64,000 nt of DNA, taken from positions 269,518,392 through 269,582,391 of the forward strand of contig NC_090323.1 in NCBI RefSeq assembly GCF_040869045.1. The letters are read 5' to 3'. The first letter of the stretch is position 1. Each line of letters begins with the position of its first letter. The position numbers and the translations under genes are program-made. The DNA is from Eurosta solidaginis. Taxonomy: Eukaryota; Arthropoda; Insecta; Diptera; Tephritidae. The notes below the pieces were generated by a model. It was given only the letters and a program-made list of their open reading frames with translations, did not search any database and was not told the origin of the DNA. Positions 24,244-34,780 of this stretch are shown here, piece after piece.

Positions 24244-25624
24244 AAATTCGCGGTAGAATTAGTAGTCTCATTGAAATATGTAAGTAGTGCATTTGTACAT
24301 TCATAAATATTTATATTTATTATGCTTATGTCTGCATATTCTCAGCCAGTTGACATCTGCATTGGAGCTCTACTGGTTCAACAGCAACGGCGGCGGCATC
24401 AATTGATAAGCAGAACTCATTTCTATTTGCTTCTTTTAGCAAAACTGGATGTCTTATTTTTATATATTTTTTTTTTTTTTTTTTTGTACAACTTTTGTAT
24501 TAGTCGATGTTATTTTTCAACTTTATCGACAACGTCAAGAGTTGCGTCCATATGAACTCCTGGGATGAACTCATGTTGATACAATCAAAGGTATGCCAGA
24601 CGCGCCAATTGCGACACATTCTCAGGAATGCCTTTTATTGGGGTAATTGCTTGTTCGATCCCAACACACTTTATATCATGGCGATTTGCGTTCATTTGTT
24701 TGTATTAAATGTAAAATATAGCACATTCCAGTCGTGTGATAAACACACGTGAATAAATAATGATTACACATATGAATAAATATTTGGTTCACCTCACCTC
24801 TTTAGGGATCATATCACAGAAATGAAGACATTTTTTATCTCTTTGACATTCTCTGAAATGTAAAGCAAAATTTCTTTATCTTTCAACTTTGTTTTAAAAC
24901 TTTTATTACATTACAAAGGCATATATTCGGCACTAACGCCCGACTGGGTGACTGTAATTTTGGGAATTTTTTAGAACTGAGTATCTTGCATTACATCATC
25001 ACATTTTTGGAGCTTTTGAACCTCTTCTCTACATAAAATGCAATAAAAGAATTCCTTACTTTGGTCTTCAACACTATTTCGGGACAGTCACATTTTAAAC
25101 GCCTTAATCAATGATCCCTGACATTTTGTACACATAATTTCTGGAGTCCTTAAAAAGGCCCTCAGTTACCTGCTAATTCACTATATCAAATAGTGTTAGA
25201 GATCTCTCTGCAGAAAAAATTAAATGAGGCAATAACGCAAAGCCACATTTTTGCACTACACATTTAATGACTACCCTCGAACTGGTGCTAACCAGATGCA
25301 AGCTTCACAAGTAAATAACTTATTGGCCAATGTAAAGGAGTAGGTACTTTTATAACTTCTTCGGAAATTGCACCCAAAAAACTTTCTCAGAACAAGAAGA
25401 ATATGAAAGACGATATCCATAAAAAATGTTGCCCTCATCTTAGCATACGAAAAGCTCGAAGAACACATCTCCTTTTATGAGAAAAAAAAAAAATTCATAG
25501 TTTAAAAAGAAAAAGGCATGGCTTCCCATTTCAAAAAATTGTTTTTAGGGTGTGCAGAGATTTGAGCTGCAATTAATATAACAATAAAATTATATGATGT
25601 GCAACGAAAATAACGAAAAAAAGG
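24244..25624. other. non-coding stretch
   Basis: A poly-T run lies at about 24470-24486. No gene is seen. Confidence 0.4.
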
Positions 25625-26115
25625 CCAAACAAAAGTTGGAGCAGGGGGGATTGGAAGCACGTCCTCTTCAGCCTCCCATTATATGTTGAGCTGTGCTGAT
25701 CGGAATCATGCATTCATGCATTCCGACAGCGTCATTACTAAACAAAGTTGAGGGGTGATTGGATACACGTTATTATTTCCAATTTCCAACATCCAAAGAC
25801 ATATTTAGCTGTGTTGATCGAAGACTAATACATTCCGACAGCTTAAAATACAAATATAATTGAAAAACATAAGTTCCAAATTTTGTTGCCTTAAGCTGGG
25901 AGCACTGGAGGATTGGAAACGCGTCCTTTCCAACCTCCCTTAAATGAGTGGCTCCCAGACTCGTCCATTTGTCACGCTGGTAAATATGCTGATCGGAATC
26001 ACATGGCATTCCAACAGCATATTCAATAGAAATAAGTGATTGTAATAATGTATTGTACTTAGTAGTTTAAGTTTTACGCCTAAACAGCCATAATAATAAA
26101 TAAATTAAATTAAAA
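25625..26115 (+). mobile_element. dispersed repeat with internal copies and a TAATAATAAATAA end
   Basis: Three related units begin GGGGGATTGGAAGCACG (25645), GGGGTGATTGGATACACG (25752) and GGAGGATTGGAAACGCG (25907). GCTGATCGGAATC is present at 25697 and 25989. The right end is CCATAATAATAAATAAATTA. The 28985-29190 segment shares GCTGATCGGAATC and GCCGTAATAATAAATAA. The TAA-rich end suggests the 3' part of a non-LTR retroposon; no protein domain remains. Confidence 0.45.
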
Positions 26116-27006
26116 AAAAAATTATATGTCGAGATCTAATCTGATGTGAGCTCCAAAACAAAAAAAAAAAAACAGTGAAAATGCTTTTCAATAGCGATAG
26201 CTTGAAATTTCTAAGTAACTTGCATCACAACTTTATCTCACTAATTTGATTACCTGGTGGACCAAATATCTTATAGAAGCCTTAGTTAGGCTCTTACCTT
26301 CTTTTGAGGAATTCGCCAAAATTTTCTTGTTGCGATGCTTGATGATAATTTATGTTTGTTACTATTTATGTACCTAATATCTGCAAACTTAAGCAGGAAT
26401 GGCTGACGCCGAACTAAGTATGTATTTTGTGGTACAGAATATGTTTTTGCTTCAGAAAATTTCAAATCTCCCACTGAGTTTTCAAGCCCTTTTTTCCACT
26501 TTACTTTATTGCGCTCTATGTTTCCTATGTATGTAGTTGGCAGAAGTCGTTAAAAAATTAGTTCCCCTTTTAATTGGGTTTAAGGATCTTTAACATCGGT
26601 TCGAATTTCATTCACATTTTCTTAGTTACAAATGTAGACATACATATACTCATCTTAGGTAGGTTACATTGTAAATTGAAGAAAAATATTCACAGAAAAT
26701 GCTACTTTATACCTAAGTATGGGTAAGCGTGCAGTTATTTACAAACGTCTACTAAGTAAGCACTAGACCGCAAAGTCAATACAAATGCCTACTTGTGTAC
26801 CTATAAAACTTCGAAAAACATAACATATGCATACATCCATACATATGTATATGATCATTATTGCGCAACTATCCTGTAGTTAGAATATTTACATACGTCC
26901 TGTTCAAGAGACTGGTTCCAATATACATACATATTTATAATAAACTAAAGTATACAACTTCATCGCTTATTCGTGGTTTACAAGTAAATGCCGCTGAGCA
27001 ATGACA
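26116..27006. other. non-coding stretch
   Basis: A-rich runs near 26112 and 26159. No gene is recognised. Confidence 0.4.
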
Positions 27007-27490
27007 TTTTTCATATAGATGCGTTTAACACAAGCTTATGCATTCCAATAACATCGCCACAATCAACCAAGGTGTTGCGTTTGTAAATATGAAGGAACTT
27101 CAGACTTGGCAATCGAAGTTTAATTCGCCTTGCCCATTCACATACAAAATTTTGCGAGGCACCGTTATAAACATTCTCCCTATACAACGAAAATACTTGC
27201 TAACATATTTTGTGTCGTATTCGATTGTTATATTGCAGTTCTTAACTGCGAAAAATATTTGAAAAGTTACGAACTAGTGGAAAAAATAATTTCACTTGCA
27301 GAGTGTTCCAACACCCTTAGCCAAAGCAAATGTCAAAATCTTCTTATGATTTGCCTGCAACAAAATTTGAGAGTTGGCTACTTTTCCATATCAGATGGCG
27401 CCAGTGTCGCTCAATCTACCGTTCTCCGTAAAAATACATGCAATCTACTTATAATGCATAAGCTTGTGTTAAACTCATCTATATGAAAAA
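27007..27490. mobile_element. 484-bp element with 38-bp terminal inverted repeats
   Basis: The arm 27007-27044 (TTTTTCATATAGATGCGTTT then AACACAAGCTTATGCATT) is reproduced in reverse complement at 27453-27490 with one mismatch. The arms bound ORFs of 74 and 118 codons (27038-27262 and 27130-27486) that I do not recognise. No target duplication is evident. A non-autonomous DNA transposon is most likely. Confidence 0.65.
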
Positions 27491-28418
27491 CTGCTTATGT
27501 GACGGAGCTATAAGCAATATGGAGAAGATTATGCATTTAATTTGTTTGTGTCCTTTGAACTTGTCTACAAGTGGAGTTCAAAAAAAAAAAAAATATATAT
27601 ATATATATACATATATGGATGTTCTTATACTTTCCCTGAGCCAGTCTGATCAACTGTGGGGTGAAAACGAAATTATTTACTTTGTGCATTTGAAGACGAC
27701 TGTATGAATGAAACTGCCAATTCTTAAGTGTCTCACCACTTACGGTATACAAACGCGCTTAAGCAAATACATCCTTCCTCGAAGTGAAGGTTCCACCACT
27801 AAAACAACTCAGAATTCCCAATGAAATAAAAAATAAATAAATAAATAAACGCAAGCAAACAATTCTTTCACATATGGTGAGTGTTAACTTCTTTTAAGTC
27901 ATTTTTAGTGTGCTCTCGCTAGACCAGATATGTATAATTGTTTTGAAAAATAAGATGGAAAACAATTTTACGACCTTGAATGAAATTTAAAGCTGTACAA
28001 TTAATTGCGAAAAAAAAAGTTTAAAAACATTTGATTGGGCGCTTTTTTCATATTTTTTATTTGGGAGTGCAAACGCCTAGAAATGTATTCATATTTTATC
28101 TTACTTAGTCTTATCAGCATTTACGTTAAGTACCTACGTACTCAGTCATTATCTTATCTTATGTTTGATACCCAAATAGCAATGAGCCATTTTATTTGTG
28201 TGGGTTAAAATGATAAAAACAGCAAATGAGCTCAAATAAGCTTCCACGAATTTTGTTTGACATATTGTAGTAAGAAATTGCTAACCTTTGCTAAAACACC
28301 AGTCGTAGGAATATCATAACATTTATTTTATCTAATCTGCCAGCCTTTCCTATCAGTCAGCAGTGCAAGTCAAAATCATATGGTAAATATTTTTATTGCC
28401 AGTAATTGGGAAGTATTC
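27491..28418. other. non-coding stretch with simple repeats
   Basis: An A-run followed by TATATA lies at 27581-27615, and (AAAT)n near 27828-27850. No gene is seen. Confidence 0.45.
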
Positions 28419-28588
28419 AACCATTCAGCCATCACAGCGGTTTTTTGTTTGTCTTCATTAAACAAGTCCAATTTTCACATCCATTCTGCAACAGATGTCG
28501 CAGTGTTGTGAATATCAATTGGCACGAACCAGAATAGAAGTAGGATTAATGAAGACAAACAAAAAACCGCTGTGATGGCTGAATGGTT
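28419..28588. mobile_element. 170-bp hairpin element with perfect 42-bp arms
   Basis: The arm 28419-28460 (AACCATTCAGCCATCACAGC...) is the exact reverse complement of 28547-28588. An 86-bp loop separates them. There is no ORF. The outer edge GATGGCTGAATGGTTATAGC resembles a tRNA box A, so an origin from an inverted tRNA-like retroposon is possible. The arms are perfect, which suggests recent formation. Confidence 0.8.
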
Positions 28589-28766
28589 ATAGCAGCGGCG
28601 CCTAAACGTTGCCGATGAAGGAATTTAGCAGTTCCCGAAATGGATCTATACAACGAGCTTTGGCAGTTGTCTAAATTTTTTCTTTCTTCTATTCTAATTT
28701 AAACAATTTTTTCAATTAAGAAAAAATGTATCATAACAATAATAATGATAAAAAATTATTGTTAGG

Positions 28767-28823
28767 CCTTGAGCTCGATTCGAACCCGCGATTTATAATT
28801 TATTAAATTTTGATGAGCTCAAG
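28767..28823 (-). other. small hairpin with a box B-like site (SINE fragment?)
   Basis: CCTTGAGCTC near the left and GAGCTCAAGG near the right form a 10-bp stem. On the minus strand the interior reads CGCGGGTTCGAATCG, close to the pol III box B consensus. No matching box A or full cloverleaf is seen, so this is not called a tRNA. Confidence 0.3.
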
Positions 28824-28984
28824 GCAGTTTTAAGAATTTGAAACACAGTTTAAATGTTTGTACTTCTAATTTGATTTGGTCGATATTTCGATCTCATTCT
28901 GAGATCATCTTCAGGAAACAATTGAATATTATTTAATGAATTATAATATTTGAAGGCAAATAAAAATATTTTTAAAATGTTTAA

Positions 28985-29190
28985 ACATTTATATTCAAAG
29001 CTTTTTCGCTATGGACGACAGTATATCTCCCAATAAGATGACTCCAGGACTCGCCCGTTGGGACCGCCAGTTCCCTTGCTGATCGGAATCTCATGCATGC
29101 AAATTTTAGAAATCCTATTTTTATTAAAATGTACTTATAAATTGCAATAATCTAAGCTTTAGGCTTAAAACGCCGTAATAATAAATAAGT
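28985..29190 (+). mobile_element. second copy of the TAATAATAAATAA-ended repeat
   Basis: Shares GCTGATCGGAATC and GCCGTAATAATAAATAA with 25625-26115. It is shorter, with only one unit kept. Confidence 0.45.
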
Positions 29191-29289
29191 ATCATCGTAA
29201 TCTTTTGTCCCAAATTAAGAAGTTACCTTTAGCAAAACTAAAAAGTCTTCATTGCGTTGGCATCAGTTCTTTACATACATACAAGGCAC

Positions 29290-29440
29290 GATACACCTCC
29301 GAAGATAATTTCGTACGATTTTTTAATGTTCCTACAAATTAGCTGGCCGGACCTACATGTTTTACGCCGGCTCCGAACGGCAGATATGTATGTTTTCACT
29401 GAGAAGCTTTTTATGGCAGAAATATGCTTGGAGTCGCACG
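29290..29440 (-). mobile_element. SINE 3'-half fragment
   Basis: On the minus strand this reads AGAAAT, AAAGCTTCTCAGTGAAAAC, GCCGTTCGGAGCCGGCGTAA, ACATGTAGGTCCGGCCAGCT, AATTTGTAGG and ends TCTTCGGAGG. That is the order seen in the 3' half of the SINE at 52558-52917, with substitutions. The head with pol III boxes is absent. Confidence 0.75.
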
Positions 29441-29579
29441 ACAATATAAAATTGATACACCTTAAAGTCGTTTAAACAATATATTTATTGTTTTTGTCTT
29501 TATTAAATTAAAAATACAAGAGCAAAACAATTGTTTCGACACATACGCAGTGTCTCCATCAGTTGCTACGATCAACTTG

Positions 29580-29905
29580 GAGTGCAGCGAAACTATCATC
29601 GATTTCTACGCTTGTTATCGCCGAGTTATCGGCCCCTTTTCGGTCACTAATCCGCTTATTATCGACGTGCTGCACATGTGTCATCGATTTTGTATTGAAG
29701 CTTTATCTGTTTTATAACAAACCGATAAGTCGTCGATGAAGAATCGATAAAAACCTAATAACTATCGATATTAAATCGATAACATACCGATAACTAAACT
29801 CTTAGCACTCTGATAATAAAACGATAACATATCGAAAACTCTTATATAATTAATCGATAACTTTTCGATAACAAATATATAAATTCTCGTTAACACTTCG
29901 ATGAC
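29580..29905. repeat. cluster of CGATA / TATCG motifs
   Basis: About 320 bp contain some twenty ATCGAT, CGATAAC, TATCGATA or close variants on both strands, for example CTATCGATATTAAATCGATA and ACTTTTCGATAACA. This may be a decayed ATCGATAAC satellite. CGATA is also the known core of BEAF-32 sites and TATCGATA that of DREF sites in Drosophila, so a boundary or promoter role is conceivable. Confidence 0.6.
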
Positions 29906-29944
29906 AAACGAATAACACTGAATCCGACTTCTAATCTTTCATTC

Positions 29945-30160
29945 CTCTTCACTCCTCTCTTTTTCTCTTTTCCGTCCCTTCTGCCCGTTTCTCTTCCCTC
30001 CCTTCTGTTGCCTTTCCTTTCCCTTCCTTTCCTTTCCTTTCCTTTCCCTTCCCTTCCCTTCCCTTCCCTTCCCTTCCTTTCCTTCCCTTTCCTCTCCTTT
30101 CCTCTCCTTTCCTCTCCTTTCCTTTCCTTTCCTTTCCTTTTCTTCCTTTCCTTCTTTCTT
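29945..30160. repeat. pyrimidine microsatellite, (CCTTT)n/(CCCTT)n
   Basis: About 215 bases of almost pure C/T on the plus strand in five- and ten-base units. The lysine/glutamate-rich ORFs on the minus strand are direct translations of the repeat. Confidence 0.95.
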
Positions 30161-32378
30161 GTCTTGCTTTGACTTTGCAACAGTGACAATAACTATAAGC
30201 ATCGTTCTTACCATCCACATCATTATCAGTATAATACATATACTATTCCTTTTCTTCTTACTCTTCTTCTGTCTCATCTTCGTAACATATACTCCTCCTC
30301 CTTTGTCGTCTCACTTTTTTCTTTATATATCATTGATTTGTTTTTCTGCCTTCGCAAGTTTTCATAAGCTGATTTGCTGATTTCGCTCATATAAAATCTG
30401 TCGCGTACATTGCTTCCTCATTACGCGCTATAGTGTAGTGCTTACATTTAAGCTTACATTCCGTAATCCCCTTACGTGAGCAAAGATATTGGCATAAAAT
30501 AAACAAAATTTTTAGAACTTTCTAAGTTAACGTGGACAGACCCACAAAAATCTATATAAATGAATACCAAATAATTTATGGCATTGAGCTTATGCTTTAA
30601 ATAAATTATTTACAAAATTACTTAACAACAACAAGCAACTCATTCTTTTCAATTAGATAATATTTCTCTAAGAAAAAACTGCATTACATGACAAGATTTA
30701 AAGGTTACCCAAAGTTTAACGAAGTAGTGCACCACAGACCAAACGTTTGTTCCCCAATATTGTCAGCTTGTTTAGAAAAAAAAAATATTTATGTCCTCTA
30801 ACTTTAAATGTTCTACATTTGCATAGATTTTTAAGTAAAATTACAAGAACACATCTCACAATTTATTTTATTTAAAGCATCCATAAATTCATTAACTTTG
30901 TTGTTGTTGTACAATCGGCCCCACTAATTATGCAAATCGTGCGTGATTCCGTTTAACAAATGAAAACAACAAAATAACATTTAAATTTGATCTTTTTTAA
31001 AAGCAACTTGACAACTTATGAATTTAATAATTATTGAACTCATTAGATTGCGATTTCGACATTTTAGTGAAACAAATCGTAAACAAGTTTCTAAATCTAG
31101 AACATATCTAATATAAATTTAAGCAAAAATCTGGCTGTAAAATAAGTACGAGTACATAAAAATTCTTAAATATTCGCTTCACTCTCAGACTTCTTCCAAA
31201 AAAAAAAAAAAAAAATGACTCATATTGTTCTCTTTAAAAAATTCATGCGCCCAATTTGAATACATTTGTCTGCTACATTGTAATAGGCCGTAGAAACATC
31301 TCAATCATTTACAGTAATTAATTTAAAAAAAAATATATATGCGACAATGATGAACGAAATCATTTAAACGCGTCCTCTGAAGCTTTTCAGCAGCACCTAC
31401 ATATGTGAATATGGTAATTCAAAAATAAAAATAAAATAATAAGAAAAAAAAAATTAAGAAAATATTAACTGTCTGTGTATGGTGGCCCTGCGGTCTGCAT
31501 CTCCCTTTCGATTTTAGTTCAATAAGAGGAAATGGCATTGACGGCTGACGTTTGTGGCGACAGTGCTGACATTAAAACTGACACCGCTAATCCACCAAAT
31601 CCCCTGCGGTACAAAGCTTTTTGATGCGATTGTTTATTTAGTTGCTTGTGGGTGTGCGTCTGGTTGATGTAAAACGTATTTATGGCATTGATGCTAAATG
31701 GGGTCCAGTGCAGTTCATTGTTAACTAAGACCAGAAATAATGATGTGGTTTATTCTTCTTGTAGATCGATATTTTCGTTAGTTTTTTTTAGCTGATGGCG
31801 TTCCGCATTTTATTCCACGTAAAAGCTTTCTTCCAAGTAATTATTGCGTGTTCCAGCTCCGTCAAGTTTTAACAGCCTCATTCTGTTTGACAAACGAGAC
31901 GTTTAACGAACGATACCTGCGTCGGAGATATTGTTTATAAATGGTGGTCTGAAGTGACGTCTATCATCTAGCTTTACGTTATTCGTTAACTACACGAAAG
32001 AAATTGTTAAGTTCGCTTTCTTTATTTGTTTTTGGCACTTTGCTTTCGCTTTAACAGAAACAGTTCGTGAAAGAGAATACGGAGATTACGTAAGAGCCTA
32101 TCGTATTGTTAATTGTGCTACAAACAGATGAACGACGATCGTTATGGACACGAAAGCGTCAAAGGTTATTAGGCTTTAAATTTTCCCAATCCTACATTCA
32201 ACGTTTTCTCCAATGGCATATTGCTTTAGATATACGTCTCCTTATATTGGAGAAGCTTGGTCATGTCAATAACTTTATTTGATAGAGGTTCCTAACCCGT
32301 AACCATAGACATGAGAAATTTCTCCCTTTCTTCTTTAACAACCCGTCGATTTTAGTTTTCTTTGCATTTAATTTTTTG
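30161..32378. other. non-coding stretch
   Basis: No gene recognised. A 50-bp block at 30675-30729 recurs at 35363-35420. A-runs lie near 30778 and 31199. Confidence 0.45.
30675..30729. repeat. 50-bp direct repeat, copy 1
   Basis: ACTGCATTACATGACAAGAT then TTAAAGGTTACCCAAAGTTT is repeated almost exactly at 35363-35420, 4.7 kb away, in the same orientation. The surroundings of the two copies differ. Confidence 0.85.
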
Positions 32379-33058
32379 CTTGTGCCACAAAGATTATCTG
32401 GGTCCCAGGCCATAGTGATATCCCGGGTAACTGTCAAGCGGATCTCTTAGCCCGCATCGGTACAACTGAACCGGATGAAGATGGCTGTAGGGACTTCGGG
32501 ATCCCGCTGGCCACCTGTGGATTGCTCCTCCATAGCTGGGCCTCGAATCAGCTCAGCAAACGTTGGGCGGATACCACGTCTTGCAGGGTAGCAAGATCTT
32601 TCTGGCCGAAAGTGGATGGCAGGAGGTCTGCTGAAATAATTGGGTTCACTAAGGCTCACCTATCAATGGTCATTGGGGTTTTGACAGGGCACTGTCCCAT
32701 GGGTATCCATGCGGTACGTCTCAATATACTGGAAACTCCATCCTGCTGCAGCTGTATGGAGGATGATGAGGTGGAATCACCAAATCACTTTATGCTTGAT
32801 TGTCCAGCTTTTGCCAGAATTAGGCGAAAGTACTTCGGTCGCGACTCACTTGGATCTCCCGAGGATATATCCAAAGTTGAGATCGGTATCATTCGGAGCT
32901 TTATCGTTGCTACCCAACGATTCTCTAAGTAGCTGGATCTAGGTCACCGTTATTTTTGGTGTATGTGGTATCACAACGGACCTTCGTGTTGTCCAAGTGA
33001 GCTATCCTTATCAGGGCAGCTACCACCTAACCTATCCTATCCTATCCTTGTGCCACAA
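32379..33058 (+). mobile_element. 5'-truncated Jockey-like non-LTR insertion with 12-bp target duplication
   Basis: CTTGTGCCACAA occurs at 32379-32390 and again at 33047-33058, flanking the insert 32391-33046. The insert starts in mid-ORF, runs through the end of an ORF2, a roughly 110-bp 3' UTR, and ends in CCTAACCTATCCTATCCTATCC-type pentamers instead of poly-A. Truncated 5' end, repeat tail and a 12-bp duplication together are diagnostic of target-primed reverse transcription. Confidence 0.9.
32390..32932 (+). pseudogene. Jockey-like ORF2 C-terminus (RNase H end and cysteine-rich tail)
   Basis: An open frame of about 180 codons runs from the insertion junction to TAG. It begins KIIWVPGHSDIPGNCQADLL, the last RNase H motif (VPGHSxxxGNxxAD) that positions the final active-site residue. 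After GFTKAHLSMVIGVLTGHCPM comes a cysteine/histidine cluster ending HFMLDCPAF, seen at the C-terminus of such elements. There is no internal stop, so decay is slight. The endonuclease, RT and most of RNase H are missing because of 5' truncation, and no host promoter or start is implied. A related but older copy lies at 37753-39520. Confidence 0.85.
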
Positions 33059-33699
33059 TTTATTACTATTATCGACTCGAGCCACCTTTCTTGCATATTT
33101 TTTTTTCATTTGTTGTGTATAAAATGACAAGTTGTGGTACTCGTACTCATACTCATACTTGCTCAAGTAACTAAGTGCAAGAAAAGATATTTTTCAATCA
33201 TTAATACGACTGTTATCGCACGATATGCTCACATATTTGGGTCATAAATTGATGTAAACAAGATTCCAATGTCTCCACTTTGCAAATCTACTTACTTTGT
33301 ATAAGTAAATGTTAATGTCTGTTGTGCGTTTGTACGATTTTCTTGGTTCTAAGTCCGGTTCTGTTATTGACTTTTCCACGCAATGGCATATCGACATAGC
33401 GGCACCCTGTAAAAGTGGCGCCAAAGCGTGTGGCACCTTGTCGTAATTTTCACGGTGGCAAAAATGTCTGTCTTTGCAAATTTTTTTGCAATTTCAATAA
33501 CTTTTTTCTCAAAATTTTACGAGGCGGGTAAAGGGGAGCCTGAAATTTGCATTTCGATTGAATTAACAACATTTCAAGGCGAATAAACAAACTACTTACA
33601 GTCGTTAACACGAAAATAGTAGCAACAACTATTCATGAATTTTGTCAGTTATATTATTTTATTTACTTTTATTTTATTTTATAAAAAAAAGTCAATATC
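33059..33699. other. non-coding stretch
   Basis: Nothing recognised. Confidence 0.4.
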
Positions 33700-34780
33700 T
33701 TATACAACAGAAGAAAAGGTAAACAGATTTCAAAATAGTGTTCGAAAAACTTTGAATATTTGAAAAGTTTTTGAAAATCTTCAAATATATCCGAAACTTA
33801 ATATAGTTTTCGAAAAGATTTGAAAATTCGCGAATAGTTTAAATTCTTAATGGAAATTTTGAAGTTTGAGTTTGAATTTTTAAAGCGTTTTTAAAAATGG
33901 TCGAAAATCTGTGAAATGTTCTTAAACTGTTTATGAAAACTTCGAAGTTCTGTTTAGAATTGCCAGTTTGTATGCAGTTTTTTGATCAAATCGAAAAATT
34001 TGCGCGTTTAAATCATTTATGAAAATTTTGATATTTAAATTTCAAAATTGTTTTCGAAATTTAGAAGTTTGAATTTTTGAAACGGTTTTGTGAAATGTTA
34101 TGAAAACTTCAAAATTTCATTTAAAATTTCTTGTTTGTTTGTAGTTTTCTGGTAGAATCAAAACGTTCGTGGGTTTGAAATTATTAATGAAAATTTAAAA
34201 ATTTAAACTTCCAAAATGCTTTGGAAATGTTAACATTTTCGAAAAAATTCAACTTCAAAAAGCTTTTGAAAATCATCATCAAATTTTTTTTTGGAAGTAA
34301 AAAAATTTCCAACTCATAAAACTCGAGAAGTGTTTGAAAATGTTCGTGCAAATATTGAGATTTTTCATTAAGTTGTAAAAACGTTTTCAAAAATAGTTTG
34401 AAATTTTGTATTTGTATGTAATAGAAACTTCGATTTTTCCTGAAATTTTGACAAGTTTTTGTAACACACTTTAGAATTCTAGAAGTTTTCAGGATTCTGT
34501 CGTCATATCGAAAAATTGGAGTGTTTGAAAATCCTCATGAATTTTCAGAAATTTTCAAATTTTCAAAAAATGTCAATGTTAACAATTTTTCGAAAAATTT
34601 GAAAATTCGAGAAGCTTTTGAAAACCTTAATGGAAATTTCGAAATCAAGATAAAATGTTTAAAACAAAAGTTCGTGAAGCGTTTGAATATCTTCAGAAAA
34701 ATTTCCAATTTCATATAAAATTAATTCAAAAAATCTAAAATTCTTGAAATACATATTTGAAAATCTTCTACTTAGGTCTA
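33700..34780. repeat. decayed satellite-like array rich in TTTGAAAATnTTC
   Basis: About 1.1 kb is built almost wholly of TTTGAAAATCTTC, TTCGAAAA and AATTTTGAAGTTT variants. A longer period is visible. GCCAGTTTGTATGCAGTTTT at about 33961 and TTCTTGTTTGTTTGTAGTTT at about 34128 head co-linear blocks 166 bp apart, each continuing with an AATCGAAAAATTTG-like or AATCAAAACGTTCG-like segment. Small ORFs inside are chance. Confidence 0.65.

Noticed and set aside
28767..28823. tRNA gene on the minus strand
   Set aside because: Only a box B-like motif is present; no box A and no cloverleaf.
29890..30277. Three overlapping minus-strand ORFs of 96-112 codons rich in Lys, Glu, Arg and Gly
   Set aside because: They translate the (CCTTT)n tract; all three frames are open because the repeat lacks stops.
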